This document shows positions 1 through 11,517 of a stretch of 64,000 bases of DNA, one piece after another; position 1 is the first letter of the stretch; every line of letters begins with the position of its first letter. The stretch is from assembly GCA_025531455.1 (NCBI GenBank), contig JAMYHL010000067.1, forward strand, positions 62,001 through 126,000, given 5' to 3'. A program made the translations under genes and the position numbers. Source of the stretch: Apiotrichum sp. Y4204 (Eukaryota; Basidiomycota; Tremellomycetes; Trichosporonales; Trichosporonaceae). The notes below the pieces were generated by a model. The model searched no databases. It was given only the letters and a program-made list of their open reading frames with translations, and was not told the origin of the DNA.

Positions 1-221
1 ACTCTCTTCATTCACATTGTTGACCTAACGGCCCTGGCTCACACGTCGCACAGCGTGGGGCACCTCGCACTCCGCCCACACCCCATAAGTAATTGCCTCT
101 CACCACTTTTGGCACAAGTGAACCGGCCATATACACACGCGACTTGGAACGTCGACTTGTCTATTTCCCCCTCAACCTTTAAGTTGTTGGATACCTCCTC
201 TGACAGAGGACATTCGTCCCA

Positions 222-1961
222 ATGACTGTTACAAGTTACTTCTCTGTGAGTTGGAACGGCGTAGTTCGGTATCGCAGTGCAACGACGTACAACACTCACA
301 CGGCTGCAGCCGGTGGCGACTTTTATTGCGCTCCGAGAGACCTTGGAGGCAGGAATCATCAGTACGTTTGGCCTCCCGGTGCACCTTGTGTCGTTCCTCA
401 AACTTTCTGACCTTTGCCAGTTGCTGTGCTTCTAGGATTTGTGGAACAGCTTATTCCTCACAAACTTCCCCGCGCTGCCGAGAACGACTCTCGCACCGAA
501 CTGCTTCCTCAGAATGAGGGCCGCCGCGACACTTACTCAACCTTTGACCCTTCCTCGCCGGAACGCTGTCCCAATATTTCGCCAGAGCTCTTGTCTCCTG
601 GGGTTTCCGCCATTTCTCTGCGCGATGACAGCGATATAAGCGACGTTTCTGATGATGAAGGGCAGCAGGGCGGAAACCATGCGAGGAAAAAGTACGACCG
701 GGAGGCTCTTGTGCGCAATCTCAAGACGCAAGTTTGGACCGGTGCACTTCTCGGTCTCGCTGCCGCCGCCGCCATTGGAGGTGTCTTCCTTTACGTCGTA
801 CGTACAGGCGTCTGGAGTGCCGATTAACCGTGCTTACATGTAGTTCTATACTTTTGCCCACGACCTCTGGCAGGATGCAGAGAACCTCTGGGAAGGTATT
901 TTCTGTGGCATTGCCGCTTTGATGTGCGTTGAAAGCTTGAATTGTCGCTGGGGTCCCACTAACTGGCAGTATCCTCGTCATGGGCCTTGCTTTCCTCCGT
1001 CTTCCCCATGCTCGGACCAAATGGCGCCTCAAGCTTCTCAACGCTGTTGAGGGTAGCGCCGGTGTCCGCAAGGATGAAACTCGCGACCACCGTCGTCGTC
1101 GCAAAGTTCGCACTCGTGCGGCTCGTGGATGGATTCTTTTCGGTCTTCCGTTCATTACTGTTCTCCGTGAGGGTCTTGAGGGTGTTGTCTTCCTTGGCGG
1201 TATCGGCATCACCGACTCGCCCCACGCCATTCTTTTTGGCGCTCTCACGGGTTTTGCGATTGGCGGTGTCCTTGCATACACATTCTTCGCGAAAACCGAG
1301 AATCTCACACTCCAACGCTTCACTACGCTTTCGACCATTGTGCTTTTCATGATGGGTGCCGGTCTCGCTTCCCGTTCCGCCTATGGTCTGGAGAGGCAGT
1401 ATTTCATTAATGGCGTTGGACAGGCCGCCGCCGAGAGCGGTGATGGCCCCGGGTCGTACCGTGTCGCGGGTAACCTCTGGAAGTTTACCTGGGGCAACCC
1501 CGAACCAGGACATGAGGGCTACAGTGGCTTCTGGCAACTCGCACAGAGCCTTGTCGGTTGGAACAACATTGGCACCATGTGGACAGTGTGAGTACCCAAT
1601 CACCTGGATCCACGAACCAGGAGGAAGCACCATCCTGCCCATGGGCCTCCGGCCGAAGTTGCGCTGTGCCAAGCCTTGTCACTTCGGCAAGTTGCGTAGC
1701 AATCGCTGACATTACAGCGGCACCTACATCCTATACTGGGTATTCATCATTGTCACCCTTGTTAAGATGAAGTACAACGAGGGCCGCACCGAATTGTGCG
1801 GGCGTCGCAGCCGGCGCGGATGGGAGATTGAGAAGGCGCGCCGTCGGCTGCGTGGAGAGGAAGGTGAGGAGGAGGGGCTTCTGCTGGACGTCGATGGACG
1901 GAGCTCGCAAGAAGCCCGCCTGCCCGTCGCTTCAGGATCGGGTTCGCGTAGCACCGAGTAG
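222..1961 (+). CDS. FTR1: High-affinity iron permease (Ftr1 family)
   Basis: Exons 222-245, 310-361, 421-797, 844-923, 970-1587, 1718-1961 give 464 residues. The family is the plasma-membrane Fe(III) permease that works with a multicopper ferroxidase. Seen directly: two iron-binding REGLE-type motifs, RETLE at residues 17-21 in the first membrane helix and REGLE at about 244-248, and hydrophobic segments such as the one starting WTGALLGLAAAAAIGG. Between helices 1 and 2 lies a long hydrophilic, Asp/Ser-rich loop (about residues 40-120), and after the last helix a charged, Arg/Glu-rich cytosolic tail. The first coding exon has only 8 codons; the start is chosen because it splices in frame into PVATFIALRETLE. 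All joins were checked for phase. No ferroxidase partner is visible, but only 221 bases of upstream sequence are present, so a divergent FET3 just outside the window cannot be excluded. Confidence 0.93.
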
Positions 1962-3119
1962 GGCTAGACTTTGTACCATGATCCTCAAAACCGCTGTAAC
2001 ACACCTTCTCTGCTGAACGCTTCCACAGAAATGGGACCTTCAATCGCCTTACGAAACACCCCTCCTCGAGATCCCCGATACATACCATGGTTCCTTGCAT
2101 ACTGCCCGTCCATCCCATAGCATCCCAAATATGCAATTATTTGCGTCCACACGAGGCACAAAAACAGACTAAATGAGGCTCGTGTGATAGGAAAAGTGGT
2201 GCGGCATGGAAATTGCCTCATCTTGGCATCGTAATCTGATAAGACAAGCGCCAACATGGCTCTACCACTGTTGCTGGGCGTTGGGAATGAGGCCCTCAGA
2301 TAGTCACGTGCTACCTATGGACAATTGATGGGCCAACCTACATGCAGCAACAACGCAATCGACTTCGAGCCACAGGCCGAGGATTGCATGGTGAGCATGG
2401 TCCTGTGCCCGACATTAGCCCTTCGGATCGGGTCGACCACGCACGCCGAATCTTTGGTTCTACAACGTACTTGTGCATCGCATGCCTCGGCCGTCCACTA
2501 CTCCCACCACGGACACGAGAGCACATGCTACGCGCGCGCTAGCCCCGGCTATGGCACTTTAGAATGACTCAGCCACCATGGACGGCACAGGAAGACAGGG
2601 GATCATGGGAACGAATCAGTAGCGCCCGGATGCCGCAAATTCGCCGCATTGGCTGGGTGAACCACGCCAAAAAAGACAGGAGTTTCACAGCCATACACCT
2701 TACGAGCTGTTAGTGGTGGTTCGTGCCTCGGCTGCGATAAGCTACGCTCATGCATGCACGAGGCCCGCATGGCAAGGTGAGTAGTTCATCATAGGTCAGG
2801 CAGGTCAGGATGTCGTGATAGGAACGACGTTCTTGGGAGTCAGGTTTATTGCCGCCCATTCCCATCAGGCACCTGCACTTCGGGGAGCTCGCCGAACCGG
2901 CTATGGCCGACATTCCAACCCCCCACTACGCCGAGACTCGGAAACGAACTCGGAATCGAGTTAATGTTTTTCGCGTTGTGGAGTTGGTATGGCTTGCATG
3001 TATCTTTAAACTCCATTGCGCTATACTGATCATCAATCCGACTCGTTAGGAAGTGGGAGGAGCACATCGTGATCGTGTCCCAGCTTGTTCGGCCACGTAC
3101 ACCCACATCAACGATCAAC
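1962..3119. other. Intergenic, FTR1 to MFS transporter
   Basis: No convincing coding frame, RNA or repeat. The short open frames here lack splice-consistent extensions and family resemblance. The last part presumably holds the promoter of the transporter starting at 3120. Confidence 0.6.
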
Positions 3120-5204
3120 ATGGCTGCCCACCCGCCGAGTACGGCGCCACCTGTCGTGACACCGACCAGTCGACGATCGAGCATATCGAGCGCGCGCGGA
3201 GATGTCGACAAGGCGTCACGGGCAATACCATCGGAGCACAGCGAGGTGACGGCCGTGAGCGAACCTGGGGAAAGAAGCACACAGACCGGCGCGGTTGAGA
3301 AGGAGGAGATGGAACGACAGGACGAAAACAAGAAAGACGACGGGACGAGAAAAGAAGAGCACGCGAGTGACAGCCCGCTATCCAGTGGCCGACGGATAGC
3401 GCTCATCGCGATTGTGGCTTTTACGATGGTCATGTCGTCGGGCGGGCAGATGGGCCTAAATATTGCGCTGCCTGTCATTCAAGAGGAGCTCAACATGCTC
3501 GACAGCAACCTCCAGTGGATCGCAAGTGCCTACGCGCTTACGTTCGGTTGCCTCCTCCTCCTTTCTGGCCGGCTGGCGGATGTGTATGGGCGCAAGCTGT
3601 GCTTTATCTTCGGTATTGGCTGGTATGCTCTTTGGAACCTCGTGGGAGGATTTATGCACGTGAGTGACCGCTAAGGTTGACAATGCTGATGACAGTCCGG
3701 TTCAGCGCTTATCGTTACGAGAGCTCTTGCTGGAGGTGGTGCCGCGATGGGGTGAGTGGGAGCGTAACTGCTCAAGAGGGAAACCCGGTGGTCGTACTGT
3801 AACAGAACTCACGAACTAACAAAAAGAATTCCGGCTTCCATCGGCTTAATTGCCGCTAATGTTCATGGCAAACAGCGCTCAACCGCCTTCGCTGTCTTTG
3901 GCGCTGGCGCGCCGGTGGGAGGCGCGATGGGCATGACGCTCGGCGGTGTTCTTACCGCATTCACATCGCAAACGTGGCGCCCTGTCCTGTGGATATTCAC
4001 GGGCCTCGCGACGATCATCTGTGTCGTTGCCGTGTTCATCGTCCCTCCCGACTACAAGAAGAAGCGGGCCAAGGGGGAGCCCAAGCCCGAGGCGGAGAAG
4101 ATTGACTGGCTCGGTGCGGTCCTCGTTACTTCTGGTCTCGTGCTTGTGCTGTTCACTATCAGCGATGGTATGAATGCGCCAAAGGGATGGCGTTCGCCTT
4201 GTGAGTGGAAAGGAGAAGCGGAATAGAGTCAGTACTGACCTTGCAGACGTTCCGACTCTCTTCTGCGTCGGTGTCCTCTGTGTCGTTGCGTTTTTCTTCT
4301 GGGAGTATCATGTTATCCACCACACGCCGCGTGCCCCGCTCCTGCGACTGGCCCTGTTTACGCGTGGGCGCGGCCGCCTGTCGGCCATCTACTTTGTCGG
4401 ATTCGTCATGTGGATGGGCTTCCAGGGCGTCGGGTACCATGCCACTCTGTATTTCCAGCAGGTACAGATGACAGGCACCATCGGCGCGCTGTTGCGCTTC
4501 CTCCCCGCGCCGATATCGGGACTCATCTGCAACTTTATCCTCGCCAAGGTTGTGCACCACATTCCCGGCCAGTTCCTCATCTGCTTTGGCCTCGGCGCGA
4601 CAGGGTGGGTATCAACGCGGAAATATAATCGCTTGTGCTGTACTGACGGTCCAGACTGTCAGCGACATTCCTCGCCGTGTCGTCGCGCACGCAGAACTAC
4701 TGGACATTCCCCTTCAATGCCATGTGGCTTTGGGTTGTTGGAGCGGACTTGTGAGTAGGGAACTTGTTGCCGACGCTCATCCATAGCTTGATGCCCGCCG
4801 GCGCCATTTTTGTCTCGCGTATGGCGCTGCCGCAAGAACAGAGTGTCGCTGGAGGTAAGTGCGGGGTACAGCTTTGTTTGACCAGAACTCTGACGGCAGC
4901 CCTCTTCCAGACGCTACTTCAACTGGGCGGCTCGTTCGGTCTGACGCTCACCATGGTGATCGGAACATCCGTGTCGGAACGCTCGCGCGCCCCGGACCCG
5001 ATCGACGCGCATCTCGAGGGCTTGCATGCCAGTTTCTGGCTCTCGGCTGCACTGTGTTACACCGCCATGCTCCTCGCGGCTGCGACGCTGCACGGGATCG
5101 GAATTGTAAGCCGCGTGGTCAGCGAGGAGAAGCAGGATCCCGAGGGTGGGAGTGTGGTTGTCAAGGAGAAGAGCGGCGATCTTGCGGAGAAGGAAACAAA
5201 GTAG
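3120..5204 (+). CDS. MFS drug:H+ antiporter, DHA2/Atr1-like
   Basis: Exons 3120-3659, 3696-3751, 3827-4200, 4247-4604, 4655-4750, 4787-4854, 4900-5204 encode 598 residues. The first ~95 residues are hydrophilic, Ser/Thr/Glu/Lys-rich and presumably cytosolic. The major facilitator core follows, with the loop 2-3 motif A (GRLADVYGRK) and motif-C-like glycine-rich helices (GAGAPVGGAMGMTLGG). Multiple membrane segments and the pattern LNIALPVIQEEL at the first helix fit the 14-helix DHA2 branch (Atr1/aminotriazole-resistance type), which exports drugs or metabolites by proton antiport. The C terminus is a Lys/Glu-rich cytosolic tail. The introns are 36-75 nt; the first is only 36 nt. The substrate cannot be inferred. 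It converges on the DUF1770-like gene, with stop codons about 190 bases apart. Confidence 0.88.
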
Positions 5205-5393
5205 ATGTTAGATCTGGGTAGCTGGGCATTGGGCACTGTATGTATTAGAACACTCTTGTCTATCAGTTCAGTGAGCAAAAGGGCAGCGCCGAGAGAGTCT
5301 GGACGACAATCTTCTGTGTCTTCTGAAAGAATGCGTGTTTCTTCCGTGACATGCATACAAGTATCCGTATCGTATCCCTGCCCCAGACACAAC

Positions 5394-5993
5394 TTAGATG
5401 ATCACACTCGTCTCCACCGCTCCAACGCCCGTCTTTGCAAAGTCGCGCCACTGGCCTGCGTCCCGTTGGCGCACGTCTCCGGGCACCTTGGCCTGGCGCC
5501 GTCCGAGTCCAAGCCCGGCCTTGAGAGATGCGAGCGCGCCGCCGCCACACACCGAGAGCACACCCCAAAACATGCCTTGGAAGAGCGGCATTATGACCTG
5601 TGTGTGAGCATGTGAAATTGGTGAGAACCAGCGTGAAGCGTGGGTCCAGACGTTATACGGTTGCGAGGCTGAAGAGCTGGTACGCCGAGTTCTGCGCTAG
5701 CTCCATCGACTCACCTGGTCTCGCAAGGTGATCCACGCCGCGCTACGCCACAAGACATCTACCTCGCGCCCCTCCGCGATCGCCAGTGCTGCTGTCGGCG
5801 CCGAGTCTCCCTTGGCCGGACGGCACGCGGGGAGGACGGAGCGGAGATACGCCATCTCGAAGCGGAGCTCGGGGAGAGGCGGCATGGTCGCGCGCACGCG
5901 GTGGCGCACCTCGTCGCGCCGCCGCTGGTGCGCTAACGTGGCTGCGTCGAGCGTCGTCAGGTCCTCGAGTTCGGGGTACGTAGACTCAGACAT
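5394..5993 (-). CDS. Small membrane protein, DUF1770-like
   Basis: Exons (5' to 3') 5993-5715 and 5597-5394 give 160 residues. The N-terminal half contains a conserved-looking block, LPELRFEMAYLRSV, followed by ITLRDQ. Exon 2 continues VIMPLFQGMFWGVL and a short hydrophobic stretch rich in Gly/Ala, so one or two membrane-associated segments near the C terminus are likely. This arrangement (LRFE-SYL block, then RDQV-P-QG-W) is what I recall for the fungal DUF1770 family of unknown function; I could not run a profile search. The open frame extends upstream to 6317, but the ATG at 5993 is preferred because the family block begins soon after it. Divergent from the SNARE gene across a 346-base promoter. 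Confidence 0.75.
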
Positions 5994-6339
5994 GGTGGAG
6001 TGGAGATGAGACGCTGTTGTGTCGAGACTCCAAAGCAGTGATGCCATGCATGTCATTCCGACGGTGCCCAGCCGACCCAGTGTGTCCAGTACCCAGCCAG
6101 CCCAGATGGCCCAGATCCTCATGCAGCTGCATGCAGGTTCCACGTGAGTTTGATTCCGTAGCCTCTTCCACCTTTGGCGATCGGTTCCGTGCCACCCTGG
6201 GCTCACTGATCTGCGGTGATGATGACCGCACCGCACACCGCAGTCGCCACCCACAGAGCAACAAACGCATCCATCATCATCCGAGACAAAATCAATAGAC
6301 GTCTCGTAACCACTCACTCAACAGCCAGTATCGACCACA
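5994..6339. promoter_or_regulatory. Shared divergent promoter, DUF1770-like / SNARE
   Basis: This 346-base gap lies between two start codons facing away from each other, so it must hold both promoters. No clear TATA element or known operator was identified. Confidence 0.5.
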
Positions 6340-7702
6340 ATGAGCTTCAACGATCTTGAGAGGGGGCAAGGCGCACCCATTCGCGGGCTTCCGGGAGGTG
6401 AGTCTGCGATGCTACGGGCGATACAGAAAACTTGAACAGCGAGAACCGACTACACGTCATGCCCGATCACGACTGACACGCAGACGACCCGGAGTTCACC
6501 AAGGTCAAGGACTCGGTGTCTATCCAGATCTTCAAAATTCAATCGAATGTGCAGGGTATTCAGCGACTCATTGACAAGCTGGGTACTGCGGCGGACAATA
6601 AGCAGTTGCGGACTTCTCTGTGAGTCCAGGTGCACCTGCTCATCGCTGCAGGGAGCTACGCCTGCGCAACCTCGTCGCATCTAACATCAGACACAACCTA
6701 ACAGAGGCGACGCGTGATATGGTGAAAAGCTCGACAGGCAACGTCAAGACACTCGCGGCGTTCCCGACTGGAGGCGACGGGCAGGGCCACCGCAAAGCGA
6801 TCCAGACGAAGCTCTCGCGCGATTTCACCACCGCACTTCAGGGATTCCAGCGCGTTCAGCGCTTGTCGGCCGAAAAGCAGAGGGGAACCGTGGAGGTGCA
6901 AAAGCGTGCCGTTGTGGCCGCCGAGGAGGGGTAAGTAGTTGATGTTCGGACGCGGGTGGGCCGCTGTGTACTACCTGCAAGGGACTGTTTGGGACAAATC
7001 AACGGACTGAACTGACTTCAGTGCGACGAACGAGGACCGTAGCTCAGTAGAGCTCGCACCGGTGCAGATCCAGCAGCAGGTCCAAATTCCGCAGATAACT
7101 CAGCATGAGCTCGAGTTCCAGGAGCAGTTGATCGCTGAGCGGGAGAGCGAAATCCGCGAGATCGAGACAGGTATCCACGAGCTCAACGACATTTTCCGCG
7201 ACCTGGGCGCCATCATTCAGGAGCAGGGAGGACTCATTGGTGCGTAAAACAGGGCGTTGGCAACCTACGTTGCTAGGATTGCGGGGGACCGCGCGTCCAC
7301 CCACACCTCCGGAAAAACGTCCTGTATCCTGTACTGACGGCAGACAACATCGAGAGTAATATCATCAACGTGGCCGACCACACTACCTCTGCCGCCGAGG
7401 AGCTCACCACTGCGCACGAGTACCAGCGCAAGGCCGGGCGCCGTATGGCATGTCTCCTTATCATTCTCATTATTGTCGTTATGGTCATTCTTCTTGCTGT
7501 GAGTGGATACGAAGTGTCGGGCTGTATGGAAAAGGTGCAGCTGGGCTATGCGGAAGCGGTGTGGGGCCACGTGTTGGCAGCACAAACTGCTCCCAACACG
7601 CCAGCTGTTTTCGGACTGCCGATACTACGAACCTTGTCCCATCCGCTCCTCCGACCCAGAGCCATCAGGACACTCTCGCTGACACCTCAGATTCTGTCGT
7701 AA
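6340..7702 (+). CDS. PEP12: Endosomal/vacuolar syntaxin (Qa-SNARE), Pep12-like
   Basis: Exons 6340-6397, 6484-6619, 6691-6930, 7022-7239, 7344-7498, 7691-7702 give 272 residues. Order: a short N-terminal peptide, helical Habc-type region (VQGIQRLIDKLGT ... KLSRDFTTALQGFQRVQRLS), a Gln-rich linker, then the SNARE helix starting about ERESEIREIETGIHELN. The zero-layer glutamine falls in IIQEQGG, as in Qa-SNAREs. The C terminus is a membrane anchor (ACLLIILIIVVMVILLAV) ending ILS. Such proteins mediate fusion at late endosome and vacuole; assignment to Pep12 rather than Vam3 is by general resemblance. The last intron (7499-7690) is 192 nt, a multiple of three, and contains no in-frame stop, so retention would add 64 luminal residues. 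The spliced form is favoured because SNAREs end right after the anchor. Confidence 0.9.
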
Positions 7703-8729
7703 TCCCGGAGGGCGGGCTTGTTTGGTTGTAGTTGTTAGATGCGTATTGGACAATGCACTCTGCGGACTCCAATGTAACGAGTTGATTTGAAGTGGGAGAA
7801 CCATGTGCCGAAAGGAGGCGCAGGTGTGCTATGTTCAACGCGCGAACTCACAAGATATGACTTGTACCCAATGCCCGTGCGGCGGCACGCTCCACGCTCC
7901 ACAGGCGCGTAATCATAAACGCCCGGTATCAACATTCCACAGCGCCGAAAGCCATCCTACACCGTGGCAATGCGAGCCCGACTCGCGAAACTGGAACACG
8001 GCACACAACACCGAACTACAGCATTCTGTCGTCATGAATCTTGGAGCAGCTCGACTCGAATCTCGGCGTGTCGTAGCGGTGGCCAGGCCCGTATTGCTCG
8101 CCGCGGCGAGCGCGGCCCCAGCCCATTGGCAGGCGGCAGGCTCCACCGTCTCGGTGTGCGGGTTGTCGCATGTCATGTGATCATGTGCGCCGAGTCTGGC
8201 GCTTGTTCAACTTGCCGTACCTGCCGTACTGGCAAGGTGGCGGCTCATGGCGCTCATGGCCACAATGGGCTGGAATAGCCAGCTCACACAGCGGAATAAC
8301 ACTGCTCCACCCCGCCACCCTATGATCCGGAACAGAGTTGCTCCACTCCGCACAACCCGTGATCGTGAAATTGAGCAGTGCCAGAGCACAGCCTGAATCA
8401 GAGTGCGCGCCGCGCCACGCCTACGGCCAGCGCGTTTCTCGGTGATGCACACCAAGGAGATAGGGGATGTGTACAGATGCATCGATGGTACAAACAGCTA
8501 ATGCGACAACGTGGGAATGGTGATGTATGCTGGGTGAGAATTGGATCCCTGGGAAATGTCGATGCGTCGCAAGTGGGGCAGAAGCGCCCGTGTTGCAGGC
8601 CGTACAACAGTGCCCGACATAGCGGGTGTTGCTAGTCTTTCCGGCAGTGCGTCGTGAAGCTCAGCACTGGCGGTAAAACACCGGCCGCCGTCATGGACCG
8701 TCATGGAAGAAGGTGGCGAGTGGGGGTGA
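7703..8729. other. Intergenic region
   Basis: Nothing recognised. Short imperfect repeats occur around 8205-8270 (a TGCCGTAC pair and a TCATGGC pair) but no gene or RNA structure that I can support. Confidence 0.5.
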
Positions 8730-9304
8730 TTAAAGGAGGCCGTGGAGCTTGGGGTCGCGACTGGGGTCGAAGTGGGTTTGTCCGGGACGCGACATGCTGA
8801 GCAGCGAGAGGAGCGGGCGACGATCTGACTGGGGCTGGATAACGGTCTGCTTCTGCGCTGCCGCGGCGGCGGCGGTTGCTTGAGAGAGTTTTGTGGCCAT
8901 CGCTGACTGTCAGCATAAATCAAGGTGGGGAAAGAAGCACGAGAACGACAACTACAAGAAGCAGTGAGTGTGGGCAAGGCTGACCGCACTCGCGCGCTAA
9001 CAATGGAATGCAGGTGTGTCACGCGCAATCAATGCGCGATGCAACAACGCCCACTACCCACAAGAGCCACAGCTCGAACTGCTCATAGCTCCCAGATGTT
9101 CATCGTTCGTGCTGAGTGACACTCACCAAACTCAGCGGCGCTGGTGCGGTCCTCGCGGCAGAAAGCGTGAGTGCCCTGGTCGAAATGTGCGAGAAGTGCG
9201 TTCAGACGGTCCTCGAGGAATGTGGTCTGCGGCGAGGTCGAGGGAGTGTTTGTTGCACTCTGCACGAAAGAGGATGAGGAATCGCGACGGCTGATGGGCT
9301 GCAT
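8730..9304 (-). CDS. Small hypothetical protein, 116 residues
   Basis: Exons 9304-9127 and 8902-8730 join in phase at a GTGAGT donor and a CTGACAGTCAG acceptor. The product starts MQPISRRDSSSSFVQ, has a Leu-rich amphipathic block (FLEDRLNALLAHFDQGTHAF), an Ala-rich stretch, and a C terminus reading HFDPSRDPKLHGLL. No signal peptide, membrane segment or known domain is seen. A TATA-like element (9412-9418, minus strand) sits about 108 bases before the ATG, and the upstream 300 bases are pyrimidine/purine-biased like fungal promoters, which supports a real transcribed gene. Function unknown. The 224-base intron is longer than its neighbours, so a missed middle exon is possible. Confidence 0.55.
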
Positions 9305-9411
9305 GGTGGCGAGGTGGCGAGTGGTGGAAGTGGCAGTAGTGAAGATGGTTGTGGTCGTGATGATGTCAAAGACAAAAAGCTGACGATCGCGCAGGTGATG
9401 GCTTGGCGTCG

Positions 9412-9418
9412 TTATATA
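9412..9418 (-). promoter_or_regulatory. TATA-like element
   Basis: TATATAA on the minus strand, about 108 bases upstream of the ATG at 9304. Confidence 0.45.
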
Positions 9419-11410
9419 CGTGGGCGATGATGTGTGTCTGCTGGTGAAGCAGGTGTTGAGGATGATGATGATGGATTGATGGGATGTGGGGGAGAGGTAA
9501 AACGTGCTGCTTTTGTATTTTTATCGTGTTGCCAGAGTACCAGAGTATGAGACAAAAAACCATTCCATCCCATCAGATTGATGCAATATCGACGCATGCG
9601 TATCAGCTGTTCTTCTCCCAGCTAGCCCAGCTGTTGTCCCCTTGGCCCTTATCCCTCCCCCCTTATCCCTTATCCCTGTGTTATTGCGCTGCTAGGTGGC
9701 CACTGCTTGTTAGGGGTTGATTAATTTCGCGGACAGCCGTTGCGGTACCTTGCTGCCGAACAAGTCCGACGACCACCACTACTATACTACTGCGGCAAAA
9801 GGCAAACAGCAAGCCCCCGCCCCCGTCGGCTCCGTCTCCGTGGCTCCACCCATTCCAGTCAAGCCTCAGCTCCCAAGGGGGAAGGCACAAAGGAGCGCAC
9901 ATCCCGTGACGTCCGATCTGCACGGGCCCAGCCATACCGGAGACCCTGAATATGGATGTCGCGACTCCCCAACCACAACTCTATATCCAGGCGACTCCGG
10001 CGATCTCTGCGAAGTCTTGTCAAAAAGTTCACAGAACTGACAAAGAATGCAGAGCACGCGAGCACGCAGAGCACAAGGGCGTGCAATAATGTGTATGCAT
10101 GACGATGGAAGAAGCGAAGAAGTGTCTTTCCTCCTTCGAGTGCTGCCGATCACTGTTGGCAGGCGAATTGGATGTTCAGATAACGGACGACGGTAATCTG
10201 CTGCCATGCAATCCTCAGCTCTGAGACCATGAGACCGCCAGTACGGTGCTCCCTCTCAGCAGGTACACCGGCGATCCCGCAACCCTGGTGGCCTTCCGGA
10301 CATCAGGACCGTTTCTCCGTCTTCTGTGGTCCGCACTCCTAGTTCTCCCACGTTCGCAGTTGTTGTGGAACAGTGAAGAACTGTATCTGCAAGTCGGGAG
10401 CGGACATTCCCTGATGTGCGTGATGAGCCTAGACTGCATGGGCTGTATGCAGAGTGAGCCAAGGATTCGGAACACGTGCAACCGTCCCTGACCGCGCATG
10501 ACCGCGCAACCGCGGACTGGGCATGGCCGTGCAATTCGGCCCTGGACCCGAGACGCCCGTCGACCGTAGACTATCTGCAGGCCGTGGGCCGCATACTGTA
10601 TCCTTATCATCAACGTCCAAGCCACGCACTTCCAGGCTTTTGCATGGTTGTCTAGTGTGCATTGTCTTGGGGGGCTGAAATACTGAGGGCCTGGAGGTGA
10701 TTACGTGACTCACCTGCCCACGCGCCCACGAAAGCCACCGTGTGGCCACAATATGCCACAATTGCTGGCAATTTTGGCGCCATCAAACGAGCGGCGCCGA
10801 ATGCCGAGTACCGGGGTCCTCACCGAGAATGATCGATTCCTTGAGCATGCTGTCCGAGAATGAGGATGTCAAATATCCGGGACAGAGTGAGGTCGTCCAC
10901 TCGACTCCAGAGTCGTTATCGCGGTATCTGCCATGGAGCTCCGCATTCCGCTCTGCGCACGCAATTTCGGCGTTGTCTGGTTTCTGATTCTCGGCGTACG
11001 ATGCCACAACGGATATCGGCTTCTCCCGAGGCCCCGCGGGAATCCGATGGCCGGTATGGTACTTGGGAATTGGGCGGGGCTCGCCGCTAACTAACTTTTG
11101 ATTCCTGACTCTCATCGACTCCGAACATTCCTTATCTGTGGAGCGTGGGGCATACTTGCGGCAACCTCATCTCCGACTCATGATACCTCCAAACGTGCCC
11201 GCTTCTTGACAATAACTGACCAAAGTTGCGCTGGCCCGCGGTCCCATCGACGCTGTTGACAAGCTCTCTTCTCTTGAGCCTACGTCTTGAATTGTGCAAC
11301 AAGAGTCCCATCACACCGGCAAAACCGCACGGCGCACATCGCTGATTAGCGCAGACTCGAGCTCGCGGGTGCTGTGACTTTGGGGTACTCCAGGAAGTTT
11401 TGGCAAGTGC
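9419..11410. other. Gene-poor region
   Basis: Both strands contain several 60-136 codon open frames that overlap each other in different frames, with no family resemblance and no consistent splice joins. I see no gene. The right end carries the terminator of the tRNA-Thr gene. Confidence 0.5.
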
Positions 11411-11415
11411 AAAAA
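11411..11415 (-). terminator. Pol III terminator of tRNA-Thr
   Basis: A run of five T on the minus strand, 12 bases after the tRNA 3' end. Confidence 0.75.
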
Positions 11416-11427
11416 CAGGCGTTCCAA

Positions 11428-11517
11428 TGCCCCGTAGCCGACTTGAACGACTGACCTTGTCATATCCTGAAGATTCCAGGGTACTAGTGACACGCTCTAC
11501 CACTGAGCTAACGGGGC
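11428..11517 (-). tRNA. tRNA-Thr (anticodon AGU), intron-containing
   Basis: The 90-base minus-strand sequence folds as a cloverleaf: acceptor GCCCCGT paired with ACGGGGC, discriminator A, D arm GCTC-AGTGGTA-GAGC, anticodon stem TGTCA/TGACA with loop C-U-AGU-A-A, T arm AGTCG-TTCAAGT-CGGCT (one G-U pair). An 18-nt intron follows position 37, the canonical site. Box A and box B are therefore present internally. Confidence 0.93.

Noticed and set aside
1..221. A divergent FET3 ferroxidase next to FTR1
   Set aside because: Often adjacent in fungi, but only 221 bases are present and no multicopper oxidase codons are seen.
959..1672. 237-codon open frame on the minus strand over FTR1
   Set aside because: Antisense shadow of the FTR1 exons; no family match.
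10783..11115. 110-codon minus-strand frame
   Set aside because: No recognisable features; composition not distinct from surrounding spacer.
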